From Ancylomarina salipaludis (GTDB taxonomy: Bacteria; Bacteroidota; Bacteroidia; Bacteroidales; Marinifilaceae), in NCBI RefSeq assembly GCF_004122035.1, contig NZ_SAXA01000008.1, forward strand, positions 62,001 to 126,000: 64,000 nucleotides of DNA. Direction: 5' to 3'. Under the pieces are notes generated by a model, which saw only the letters and a list, made by a program, of their open reading frames with translations, was not told the origin of the DNA and ran no database searches. Positions 26,673 through 34,385 of this stretch are shown here, piece after piece (position 1 is the first letter of the stretch; each line of letters begins with the position of its first letter). Made by a program: the position numbers and the translations under genes.

Positions 26673-27014
26673 ATGAACATAAATTTAAACGGTCGCTGGC
26701 GCAATCAGTACAATTCAGAAATGAATTTAAAAATTGATGGTCAAAACATCACCGGAACATTCCAAACAGGAATCGGACTTCCAAATTTTGAAGAAAAATT
26801 TGAAGTTATTGGACGCGTAAAAGATAATGTCATTGCTTTCATGGTTGATTTTGGGCACTACGGCTCTATTGCCTGCTGGACAGGACGAGTTGAAGTCGAC
26901 GATATTGGTGTGGTTATCCACTCTATGTATCACCTTTCGCAATCGGATGGTAGTGATGAAGAAAAAATGGCTAAAGCGATTATTACAGGTGTCGGGACTT
27001 TTAGAAAACCCTAA
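26673..27014 (+). CDS. Small avidin/streptavidin-family protein, no signal peptide
   Basis: A 113-aa protein whose whole length follows the avidin barrel pattern: NGRWRNQYNSEMNLKI, then GQNITGTFQTGIG, FEVIGRV, ACWTGRVE and a closing GVGTFRKP. Compared with streptavidin by eye, N23 and S27 (the WxNxxxS motif), S88, W92 and L110 are kept. Y43 is F, W79 is F, T90 is A, W108 is Y, W120 is A and D128 is G. The fold assignment is strong; biotin binding is uncertain because key contacts are lost. Unlike classical avidins it has no signal peptide and so should be cytoplasmic. It is a single gene, divergent from argS. Confidence 0.75.
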   Translation: MNINLNGRWRNQYNSEMNLKIDGQNITGTFQTGIGLPNFEEKFEVIGRVKDNVIAFMVDFGHYGSIACWTGRVEVDDIGVVIHSMYHLSQSDGSDEEKMAKAIITGVGTFRKP

Positions 27015-27168
27015 TCTACAAAATAATTGAATTTAAATTTATATCAAAATTTGTCGATTAACCTATGTTTACTGGCATACAAAAAAATCTGAAGATTATT
27101 ATTCATTTAATTCACACAGTTTTAACCTTCTTTAACTTAGATTTTTTTTTCGTAATTGATTTAAGCCG

Positions 27169-27299
27169 TATGTTTGTAATAGTAAAACAAAATTGATTTC
27201 TAAGATCAATTCTAAACTCTGAATCACACGAGTTTAGTCGTTTTCATAGGTTAGATTTAGGTTAGTAAGAAAAACTCAGGTGGGGACCTGAGTTTTTTT
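27169..27299 (+). ncRNA. Tandem small RNA, copy 1 (promoter to terminator)
   Basis: The -7 element TATGTTTG lies at 27169-27176, so the RNA should run from about 27183 to 27299 (about 117 nt). Predicted hairpins are AATTGAT / ATCAATT (27191-27211), CTAAACTC / GAGTTTAG (27212-27237) and a terminator stem AAAACTCAGGT / ACCTGAGTTTT with loop GGGG and a T-run. A conserved unpaired linker, TTAGATTTAGGTTAGTAAG, lies between the second hairpin and the terminator. No coding potential is evident. The upstream block differs from that of copies 2-4. Confidence 0.8.
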
Positions 27300-27433
27300 C
27301 ATTTATAGTAATCTCATTTTAGTCTTAAATATTACGATTTCACTTATATTTCCTAAACCAACTATTCTTTTCAAAAAAAGCAATCCTTAACTTTCTTTAA
27401 CTTGTATTGACGCCCATTAACTAAAGAAATCTC

Positions 27434-27563
27434 TATGTTTGCAATGTAGAAACACAACTAATTTTTTCATAATTAGGCTAAGCTCTACTCCATAAAGCTT
27501 AGTAGTTTTTCATAGGTTAGATTTAGGTTAGTAAGAAAACTCAGGTGGGGACCTGAGTTTTTT
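27434..27563 (+). ncRNA. Tandem small RNA, copy 2
   Basis: The -7 element TATGTTTG lies at 27434-27441; RNA about 27448-27563. Hairpin 1 is CTAATT / AATTAG and hairpin 2 is CTAAGCT / AGCTTAG, both different in sequence from copy 1 but still paired. The linker and terminator (stem ACTCAGGT / ACCTGAGT, loop GGGG) are the same as in copy 1. A conserved block containing TTGAC lies 24 bp before the -7 element. Its -7 element is 265 bp after that of copy 1. Confidence 0.82.
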
Positions 27564-27706
27564 CATTTCCACCATTCCTTATCTAAATTCCATTCTACAG
27601 CCTTAAATGAATTTCCTAAAACACTGTTTTTCTCTTCAAAGCACCAATAAATTTGGAGCTTAACGTTCTTTAACTTGTGTTGACTCCCATTAACTAAAGA
27701 AAGCTA

Positions 27707-27841
27707 TATGTTTGTAGTGTTGAAACAAACTAACAATCCAAAGTTAGTTCTAAGCTATAATCCAAAATGAGCTTAGTCAATTTTTTCATAGATTAGATTT
27801 AGGTTAGTAAGAAAAACTCAGGTGGGAACCTGAGTTTTTTT
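27707..27841 (+). ncRNA. Tandem small RNA, copy 3
   Basis: The -7 element TATGTTTG lies at 27707-27714; RNA about 27721-27841. Hairpin 1 is AACTAAC / GTTAGTT and hairpin 2 is CTAAGCT / AGCTTAG. The terminator loop is GGGA instead of GGGG. The upstream block, CTTTAACTTG then GTTGACTCCCATTAACT, is shared with copy 4 and nearly so with copy 2. Its -7 element is 273 bp after that of copy 2. Confidence 0.82.
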
Positions 27842-27987
27842 CGTTTACCCCATTCCACTCTCTTCATCTTTTAATCAAGAGCATGAGTTTTAGCCCCAAA
27901 GCGCACCTATACCAATCTCAACATTCATAAAAATAAAAGCTTAACGTTCTTTAACTTGCGTTGACTCCCATTAACTTAAGAAAGCCC

Positions 27988-28119
27988 TATATTTGTAATG
28001 TTGAAACAAACTAACAATCCAAAGTTAGTTCCAGGCTTAATCCAAAAGAGCCTGTCAATTTTTTCATAGATTAGATTTAGGTTAGTAAGAAAAACTCAGG
28101 TGGGGACCTGAGTTTTTTT
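27988..28119 (+). ncRNA. Tandem small RNA, copy 4
   Basis: The -7 element TATATTTG lies at 27988-27995; RNA about 28002-28119. Hairpin 1 is AACTAAC / GTTAGTT as in copy 3, while hairpin 2 is CAGGCT / AGCCTG. Both arms have changed relative to copy 3, so pairing is kept. Linker and terminator are conserved. Its -7 element is 281 bp after that of copy 3. It ends about 130 bp before the lysC leader transcript. Confidence 0.82.
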
Positions 28120-28277
28120 CGTTTAAAATAATATTGATTTTAAACCAAACAAAAATCAGTTTGAGTCAACCTTTGCCTGTTAAAATCTTAACAAATGAGT
28201 TTAATTTAAAAATAATTGTGAAAATATTTTTTACTTATCTAATTTTTCTCATCTTTGCAGCCATAAGATTAAAACAC

Positions 28278-28355
28278 ATGAACATCAAATTCACTTTAAG
28301 ATATAAACAGATAAAACACAATAAACACTATTGTGTTTCAATCGATGTGGAATAA
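28278..28355 (+). CDS. Leader peptide of the lysC-lysA operon
   Basis: A 25-codon ORF beginning MNIKFTLRYKQIKHNKHY. It has four lysines (all AAA) at positions 4, 10, 13 and 16, and three histidines. It ends 28 bp before an intrinsic terminator and about 150 bp before the aspartokinase gene. The position, size and codon content fit a leader peptide for ribosome-mediated attenuation responding to lysine, the end product of the operon. The Lys run is spread out rather than consecutive, so this is less certain than the trp leader. A -7-like CATCTTTG lies at 28250-28257. Confidence 0.6.
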   Translation: MNIKFTLRYKQIKHNKHYCVSIDVE

Positions 28356-28380
28356 TGTGAAGCTTTTAAATAAATTATAA

Positions 28381-28411
28381 AAGGCCTACAGATATTCTGC
28401 AGGCTTTTTTT
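28381..28411 (+). terminator. Attenuator terminator upstream of lysC
   Basis: Stem GCCTACAG / CTGCAGGC (one mismatch) with loop ATATT, followed by seven T, between the leader ORF and the aspartokinase start. Termination here would prevent lysC-lysA expression. Confidence 0.75.
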
Positions 28412-28506
28412 GTGTTTGTATCTTGAAATTTAAATTTGATTTTAAGGAAACCATAAATTAACCAGCCTTAAAATTCAATTCATTTAACTATTACCAAACA
28501 AAAACC

Positions 28507-29817
28507 ATGAAAATCCTAAAATTTGGTGGCACCTCCGTAGGTTCAGCGCAACGCATCCAGAACCTTGCCCAAATTGTTCAAAACGAAGAACCATGCATTG
28601 TAGTCCTGTCAGCCATGGCAGGAACTACAAATGCTCTCGTTGAAATCACCGAGTTACTTTATAAAGGTGATAATGAAAACGCATTAATTAAAATTGAGGA
28701 GCTGGAACAAAGCTATTTCAAACGAATAGAAGAACTTTACATCAGTTCGGAATATTTAGCCAAAGGCGTGGAATTAATACAATCTCACTTTGTATACATT
28801 AGAAACTTTGTATATAAAACCTTTACTCAGCTTCAGGAAAAAGCCGTTTTAGCTCAAGGTGAGCTTATTTCAACGGCCATGTTCCATTACCATCTTGCCG
28901 AAAACAAGATTGATTCCGTATTGCTTCCGGCACTCAACTTCATGAGAATAGATAAAGATGGCGAACCTGACAATTATTATATTCAGGAAAATATTAAAAG
29001 AGAAATTAGTCAATACCCTAACAACAAACTTTTTATTACCCAAGGTTATATTTGCCGAAATGCCTATGGTGAAGTAGACAATTTACACAGAGGTGGTAGC
29101 GACTATTCAGCCTCACTTATCGGTGTTGCAGTTTCAGCTTCTGAAGTACAAATCTGGACAGATATTGATGGTTTCCACAATAACGATCCTCGTTTTGTTG
29201 AAAATACCAAAGCCATTAACGAATTATCCTTTGATGAAGCTGCTGAGCTCGCCTATTTTGGGGCGAAAATCATGCACCCGGCAAGTGTCTTACCCTGTAA
29301 ATTGAGTTCGATCCCTGTCCGATTAAAAAACACATTGAATCCTTCGGAAGAAGGCACGCTAATTTCAAACAAACTTGAGCGAAAGCGCATAAAAGCTGTC
29401 GCTGCAAAAGATGGTATTACAGCCATTAAAATCAAGTCCGGTCGTATGCTTTTAGCCTATGGCTTTCTCAGAAAAGTATTTGAGGTTTTTGAAATCTACA
29501 AAACGCCTATTGATATGATAACAACTTCAGAGGTTGCTGTATCACTAACGATAGACGACACTCATAATCTTGAAGAAATTGAGAAAGAGCTGCGAAAATT
29601 TGGTGTGGTTGAAGTAGATAAGAATCAATCCATCATTTGTATAGTTGGTGATTTTATCTCTGAAGCAGCCGGTTCGGCCAAATTAGTGCTTGAGGCATTG
29701 GAAGAAATACCATTAAGAATGATTTCATACGGTGGTAGCAATCACAATATTTCAGTATTAGTTGATCAGAAAAACAAGATAGAGGCTTTAAAAGCCTTAA
29801 ACAAGCTTTTCAATTAA
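28507..29817 (+). CDS. lysC: Aspartokinase, monofunctional
   Basis: A 436-aa aspartate kinase. The N-terminal kinase signature is KFGGTSVGSAQRIQNLA (4-20). The substrate and nucleotide loop includes HRGGSDYSASLIGVA near 200, followed by VQIWTDIDGFHNNDPR and KIMHPASVLPC. Two ACT domains follow (about 300-436), which usually bind lysine for feedback inhibition. There is no homoserine dehydrogenase fusion. It makes 4-aspartyl phosphate, the first step toward lysine, threonine and methionine. Being paired with lysA and preceded by a Lys-containing leader, this isozyme is probably the lysine-dedicated one (inference). Confidence 0.96.
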   Translation: MKILKFGGTSVGSAQRIQNLAQIVQNEEPCIVVLSAMAGTTNALVEITELLYKGDNENALIKIEELEQSYFKRIEELYISSEYLAKGVELIQSHFVYIRNFVYKTFTQLQEKAVLAQGELISTAMFHYHLAENKIDSVLLPALNFMRIDKDGEPDNYYIQENIKREISQYPNNKLFITQGYICRNAYGEVDNLHRGGSDYSASLIGVAVSASEVQIWTDIDGFHNNDPRFVENTKAINELSFDEAAELAYFGAKIMHPASVLPCKLSSIPVRLKNTLNPSEEGTLISNKLERKRIKAVAAKDGITAIKIKSGRMLLAYGFLRKVFEVFEIYKTPIDMITTSEVAVSLTIDDTHNLEEIEKELRKFGVVEVDKNQSIICIVGDFISEAAGSAKLVLEALEEIPLRMISYGGSNHNISVLVDQKNKIEALKALNKLFN

Positions 29818-29818
29818 G

Positions 29819-31000
29819 ATGTCTTTAAATAACACAGGTATGATTAATTCATCAACATATAAGTATCTCAACGCTCAGGAGACTCCTTTTTATTACTATG
29901 ATATGGATCTTCTAAAAACGAGTTTAGCTACAATAAAGGAAGAAGCTGCACGATACAATTACCATATCCACTATGCAATTAAAGCAAATGCAAACCCTAA
30001 AATCTTATCATTGATTCAAGCCTATGGTTTTGGTGCTGATTGTGTAAGTGGCAATGAAATCAAGCGTTCTATTGACAATAAATTCCCTTCAAATCAGATT
30101 GTTTATGCAGGTGTAGGTAAATCTGACAAGGAAATTGAGATGGCTCTTGAGGCCAATATTTTCTGTTTCAATTGTGAATCAATTCCTGAAATTGAAGTCA
30201 TTAATGAGATTGCAAAATCGAAAAATAAGGTGGCTAAAATTGCTTTACGAATTAACCCCAATGTAAATGCCAACACACACCATTACATCACCACGGGGAT
30301 AGCCGAAAATAAATTCGGAATAAACCCTTGGGAATTTGATCAGATTCTGGAATTATTGACCGAACTTGACAACATTCAACTTGTTGGTTTACATTTCCAT
30401 ATTGGATCTCAAATTGTTGATTTGAGCGTTTTCAAAAGCTTATGTTTGCGTATAAATGAGATACAAAACTGGTTTCTCGAACACCAGATTATAGTCGATC
30501 ATATTAACGTTGGAGGCGGATTTGGTATCAACTATCACAAACCGGATGAAGAGCCGATTCCTGACTTCAGGAATTACTTTGCCATATTCAATGAATTTCT
30601 GAATTTGAAAGCCAAACAGCAGGTTCATTTTGAATTGGGACGATCAATCGTTGGTCAGTGTGGCAGTTTAATATCGCGTGTGTTGTATGTAAAAAATGGA
30701 ATCAATACCAACTTTGCAATTCTTGATGCTGGCATGACAGAGCTATTACGTCCAGCCCTGTATCAGGCCTTTCATAAAATTGAAAATTTAAGTTCAACAG
30801 ACGAGCATGAAAACTATGATGTGGTAGGACCCATTTGTGAATCTTCGGATTGTTTTGGAAAAGCAGTTTCTCTTCCCAAAACCAAACGAAATGATCTGAT
30901 TGCCATTCGCTCTGCTGGTGCCTATGGCGAGGTTATGGCTTCGAATTACAACCTTAGACAGACTGCAAAATCATTTTTTTCTGACGATATACAAATTTGA
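29819..31000 (+). CDS. lysA: Diaminopimelate decarboxylase
   Basis: A 393-aa fold-type III PLP enzyme: the PLP lysine in HYAIKANANPKIL (about 46-58), HFHIGSQI, the phosphate-binding GGGFGINY, ELGRSIVG, the active-site cysteine in CESSDCFGK, and GAYGEVMASNYN at the C-terminus. It decarboxylates meso-diaminopimelate to L-lysine, the last step of lysine synthesis. The start codon lies 1 bp after the aspartokinase stop, so translation is probably coupled. A second in-frame ATG seven codons downstream is a possible alternative start. Confidence 0.95.
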   Translation: MSLNNTGMINSSTYKYLNAQETPFYYYDMDLLKTSLATIKEEAARYNYHIHYAIKANANPKILSLIQAYGFGADCVSGNEIKRSIDNKFPSNQIVYAGVGKSDKEIEMALEANIFCFNCESIPEIEVINEIAKSKNKVAKIALRINPNVNANTHHYITTGIAENKFGINPWEFDQILELLTELDNIQLVGLHFHIGSQIVDLSVFKSLCLRINEIQNWFLEHQIIVDHINVGGGFGINYHKPDEEPIPDFRNYFAIFNEFLNLKAKQQVHFELGRSIVGQCGSLISRVLYVKNGINTNFAILDAGMTELLRPALYQAFHKIENLSSTDEHENYDVVGPICESSDCFGKAVSLPKTKRNDLIAIRSAGAYGEVMASNYNLRQTAKSFFSDDIQI

Positions 31001-31068
31001 AACAGCCTCATTACCTGCATATTATAGGCAAGCTCAAACAATTAAAATCTAAAAATCAATCTTCCGGA

Positions 31069-31101
31069 TTTGGATATTAAATTTTTAATTCGATACATTT
31101 G
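31069..31101 (+). promoter_or_regulatory. Promoter of the trp operon
   Basis: TTTG (31069-31072), a 21-bp spacer and the -7 element TACATTTG (31094-31101), a good match to the Bacteroidota consensus. It lies 22 bp ahead of the leader peptide start codon. Confidence 0.8.
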
Positions 31102-31123
31102 TCAAAATAAAACAAGATAAACC

Positions 31124-31216
31124 ATGAACGCTTCAGTTTGCAAATTTTGGTGGTGGCACAATACTAATCTCTCAAATACCCTGAGCAGAAACGTCCGCCC
31201 TATATGCAAAATTTAA
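31124..31216 (+). CDS. trpL: trp leader peptide with three consecutive Trp codons
   Basis: A 30-codon ORF. Residues 6-13 read CKFWWWHN, with three adjacent TGG codons at positions 9-11. It sits between the trp promoter and a strong terminator, in the layout of classical tryptophan attenuation: scarce Trp-tRNA stalls the ribosome at the Trp codons and the downstream terminator is avoided. This fits the known Bacteroid-trp RNA motif, in which short Trp-containing ORFs precede trp genes. Confidence 0.93.
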   Translation: MNASVCKFWWWHNTNLSNTLSRNVRPICKI

Positions 31217-31244
31217 GCTTCTAAAAAGATATAACCTGCACATT

Positions 31245-31283
31245 AAGCGACCTACTGATTTCTCAGTAGGTCGCTTTTTTTTT
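31245..31283 (+). terminator. trp attenuator terminator
   Basis: Perfect 13-bp stem AGCGACCTACTGA (31246-31258) / TCAGTAGGTCGCT (31263-31275), loop TTTC, then a run of nine T. It lies 20 bp before the trpE start codon. Confidence 0.93.
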
Positions 31284-31303
31284 ATCCCAAAATTTTAAAA
31301 ACC

Positions 31304-32710
31304 ATGATTCAATTTAAACACCATAAAAAAGAAATGTTAGCCGATCTTATTACCCCGGTAAGTATGTATCTAAAACTACGCGATCGGTTTCCTCAAAGTA
31401 TTCTTTTGGAAAGTTCCGATTATCATAGCCCTGAGAATGCCAGTTCGTTCATTGCACTTGAACCCATTGCCAATATCAGTTTGAAAAACAATGTGCTGAT
31501 TGAAAGCATTGGTTCAGAAAGAAAAGAAACTCCCATAACAAATCAACCTATTGGCTTTGTTGCTGATCAGCTTGAAGCATTTGTCAAGCAATTCGATTTG
31601 GAGGATAAAGCGGAAATAAATAAAGCCAACGCCCTTTTTGGCTACACCTCTTTTGATGCCGTTCCGGCATTTGAGAATTTAAATTTTGTAAAGAAATCGG
31701 GAATAGAAATACCTCAACTCTCCTACTCTCTTTATCGATTCATCATCGAAGTGAATCACTTTAATAACACACTTTCAATTGTAGAGCTGACACAAAATGG
31801 TGAGAATTCCAGAATAAAAGAGATTGAAGATCTATTAAGAAATCACAATATTCCAAACTTCAAATTTAGCCTGAAAGAAGAAAAGGAAAAATCAAACATG
31901 AGTGATCAGGATTACCTTGACATGGTTGAAAAAGGAATTAAGCATTGTCGACGAGGTGATGTTTTCCAAATCGTACTTTCCCGTTCATTTTCACAAAGCT
32001 ATCAGGGCGACGATTTTAATCTGTACCGGGCTTTACGCTCGGTTAATCCATCACCCTATCTCTTCTATTTTGATTGTGGATCCTTCCGAATTATGGGCTC
32101 CTCACCCGAAGCTCAAATCGAAGTGAAAAACAACAAAGCTTACATTCACCCGATTGCAGGTACATTCCGAAGATCAGGAGATGCTTTACAGGATATTGAA
32201 CTGGCCAAACAGTTGGAAGCCGATGAAAAGGAACAAAGCGAGCATGTCATGTTAGTCGATTTGGCGAGAAATGATTTAAGTCGAAATGCCTCCAATATCA
32301 AAATTGAAACCTTTCGTGAAGTTCAATTCTATTCACATGTCATTCATTTGGTTTCAAAGGTTTCAGGTGAATTACCCCAAAATTACAACACCTTCGATTT
32401 GATAGGCAATACTTTTCCGGCCGGAACGCTCTCTGGGGCACCCAAATACAAAGCCATGGAATTGATAGATAAATACGAACCCACTAAACGTGGCTTTTAT
32501 GGCGGTTGCATAGGCTCTATCGGATTTAATGGCGAAGTCAATCAAGCCATTATGATTCGAAGCTTTCTTAGCAAAGACAATACACTTTATTATCAGGCAG
32601 GTGCCGGAGTTGTCGAAAAATCGAAAGCTGAAAATGAGCTGAATGAAGTCGACAATAAATTGGCTGCCTTAAGAAAAGCATTAAAAATTGCAGAAGGTAT
32701 TAGTAAATAA
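31304..32710 (+). CDS. trpE: Anthranilate synthase component I
   Basis: A 468-aa chorismate-utilising enzyme. The N-terminal LLESSD motif at 34-39 corresponds to the known tryptophan feedback-binding site. The C-terminal chorismate-binding domain carries FPAGTLSGAPKYKAMELID and YGGCIGSIGFNGEVNQAIMI. It makes anthranilate from chorismate with ammonia supplied by TrpG. It is the first structural gene of trpEGDCFBA and follows the attenuator. The presence of LLESSD argues for anthranilate rather than aminodeoxychorismate synthase. Confidence 0.96.
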   Translation: MIQFKHHKKEMLADLITPVSMYLKLRDRFPQSILLESSDYHSPENASSFIALEPIANISLKNNVLIESIGSERKETPITNQPIGFVADQLEAFVKQFDLEDKAEINKANALFGYTSFDAVPAFENLNFVKKSGIEIPQLSYSLYRFIIEVNHFNNTLSIVELTQNGENSRIKEIEDLLRNHNIPNFKFSLKEEKEKSNMSDQDYLDMVEKGIKHCRRGDVFQIVLSRSFSQSYQGDDFNLYRALRSVNPSPYLFYFDCGSFRIMGSSPEAQIEVKNNKAYIHPIAGTFRRSGDALQDIELAKQLEADEKEQSEHVMLVDLARNDLSRNASNIKIETFREVQFYSHVIHLVSKVSGELPQNYNTFDLIGNTFPAGTLSGAPKYKAMELIDKYEPTKRGFYGGCIGSIGFNGEVNQAIMIRSFLSKDNTLYYQAGAGVVEKSKAENELNEVDNKLAALRKALKIAEGISK

Positions 32711-32755
32711 GCACATCATCGTATTACAACACTCAGTAATCCAAAGATCAACATC

Positions 32756-33328
32756 ATGAAAATATTAGTCTTAGATAATTACGACTCATTCACCTACAAT
32801 TTGGTTGAATATTTGCGCCAAATCAATGTTGGGACTATTGAAATTCGCAGAAATAACGAAATTGAATTGAGTGAAATCGAACCCTACGATAAGATTTTGC
32901 TTTCGCCGGGTCCAGGCATACCCGACGAAGCCGGCATTCTGAAAGGTTTGATTAAAGAGTATGCTCCAACAAAATCGATACTCGGCATTTGCTTAGGCCA
33001 TCAAGCCATTGCAGAAGTGTTTGGAGGCAATCTCGAAAACCCAGCCAAAGTTTACCACGGACTCGCATCAGATATAAATCGGTGCAGCGACAAATCCAAA
33101 CTACTAAATGGGATTCCAAACAAATTTAAAGCCGGACGATATCATTCATGGAATGTATCAAAACCAGGATTACCCGATTGTTTAGAAGTGACTTGTATGG
33201 ATGATGAAGGCATGATTATGGGCTTACGACACAATCAATTCGATGTAGAAGGCATTCAATTTCATCCGGAATCGATTCTAACGCCTCAAGGTATTCAAAT
33301 GATTATGAATTGGTTGAAGGATGATTAA
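32756..33328 (+). CDS. trpG: Anthranilate synthase glutamine amidotransferase component
   Basis: A 190-aa class I glutamine amidotransferase. It has the opening DNYDSFTYNLVEYLRQ, the oxyanion segment LSPGPGIPDEAG, the nucleophile Cys in GICLGHQAIAE (about 79) and the catalytic His/Glu in GIQFHPESIL (about 172-174). It releases ammonia from glutamine for TrpE. It lies 45 bp after trpE. In some Bacteroidota such a subunit also serves PabB; its place in the trp operon indicates the main job here. Confidence 0.96.
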   Translation: MKILVLDNYDSFTYNLVEYLRQINVGTIEIRRNNEIELSEIEPYDKILLSPGPGIPDEAGILKGLIKEYAPTKSILGICLGHQAIAEVFGGNLENPAKVYHGLASDINRCSDKSKLLNGIPNKFKAGRYHSWNVSKPGLPDCLEVTCMDDEGMIMGLRHNQFDVEGIQFHPESILTPQGIQMIMNWLKDD

Positions 33329-33371
33329 ATAAAACAGACATCATCAATTCACAATTAAAAATGAAATCAAA

Positions 33372-34373
33372 ATGAAAAATTTATTACATCATTTGTTCGA
33401 ATATAAAACCCTCACGAAGCAAGAAGCTGAAGAGGTACTCACACACATAACCAAAGGAGACTACAACGAAGCCCAAATCATTGCTTTTCTAACTGTATTT
33501 CAGATGCGAAGTATCACTGTAGACGAACTCAGTGGCTTTAGAAATGCTTTGCTAAAAATCGCTATTCCTGTGGATCTATCCGATTACAATTGCATAGACC
33601 TTTGCGGAACGGGTGGTGATACAAAAAACACCTTTAATATTTCAACCCTAGCCTCATTTATTGTTGCTGGTGCAGGTGAGATGGTTAGCAAACACGGGAA
33701 CTATAGTGTTTCTTCCTTTTGTGGCTCATCCAATGTAATCGAATACTTAGGCTACAAATTCAAAAACACAGAAGAGGAATTAAAAATGGATTTGGAACGC
33801 TCCGGGATCTGCTTTTTGCATGCGCCTCGCTTTAATCCGGCAATGAAAAACGTCGCTTCTATCAGAAAAAATTTAGGAATTCGAACATTTTTCAATATGC
33901 TCGGTCCATTGGTAAATCCGGCTCAACCTAAAAATCAAATTGTTGGGGTTTACGATTTGGAATTGGCTCGTCTGTATCAGTATCTCTTGCAAGAAACAGA
34001 TTCCCAATATACCGTGATACACAATATTGACGGTTACGATGAAATTGCTCTCACCGATAAAGTTAAACTTATTTCAAATGAGCGAGAAGAGATTCTCAGC
34101 CCACATGATTTAGGCTTTAAAACCTTAACTCCTCAGGAATTGCACGGTGGGCAATCAGTTGAGCAAGCTGCCAAACTCTTTGTGAATATCCTTAAAGGCA
34201 AAGGTAGTGAGGCTCAAAACGCCGTTTGTATCGCCAATGCAGGTGTTGCCATCCATTGCCTGCATCCTGAACTGGCAAGAGAGGAAGCTATGGATAGAGC
34301 TAAAGTTTCTCTGGAATCGGGAAAAGCGCTGGCATCGCTCAACAGGCTCGTACAAACTGAAGTTCAATATTAA
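33372..34373 (+). CDS. trpD: Anthranilate phosphoribosyltransferase
   Basis: A 333-aa enzyme of usual length. It has the phosphoribosyl-pyrophosphate loop DLCGTGGDTKNTFNIST (about 76-92), VSKHGNYSVSSFCGSSNVIE, and RKNLGIRTFFNMLGPLVNPA (about 167-186), all standard for TrpD. It transfers phosphoribose from PRPP to anthranilate. It is the third gene of the operon, 43 bp after trpG. The VSSFCGSSNVIEYLG region varies slightly from the common SSxxGSADVLEALG but keeps the key residues. Confidence 0.96.
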   Translation: MKNLLHHLFEYKTLTKQEAEEVLTHITKGDYNEAQIIAFLTVFQMRSITVDELSGFRNALLKIAIPVDLSDYNCIDLCGTGGDTKNTFNISTLASFIVAGAGEMVSKHGNYSVSSFCGSSNVIEYLGYKFKNTEEELKMDLERSGICFLHAPRFNPAMKNVASIRKNLGIRTFFNMLGPLVNPAQPKNQIVGVYDLELARLYQYLLQETDSQYTVIHNIDGYDEIALTDKVKLISNEREEILSPHDLGFKTLTPQELHGGQSVEQAAKLFVNILKGKGSEAQNAVCIANAGVAIHCLHPELAREEAMDRAKVSLESGKALASLNRLVQTEVQY

Positions 34374-34385
34374 TAAACAAGAATC

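Noticed and set aside
27169-28119. CRISPR-like array
   Set aside because: The repeated units are 265-281 bp apart, with promoters and terminators in each unit; there are no short uniform repeats or spacers.
28134-28355. A 73-codon ORF ahead of aspartokinase
   Set aside because: Its N-terminal two thirds lie upstream of the likely transcription start; only the last 25 codons, from the internal ATG at 28278, make sense as a leader peptide.
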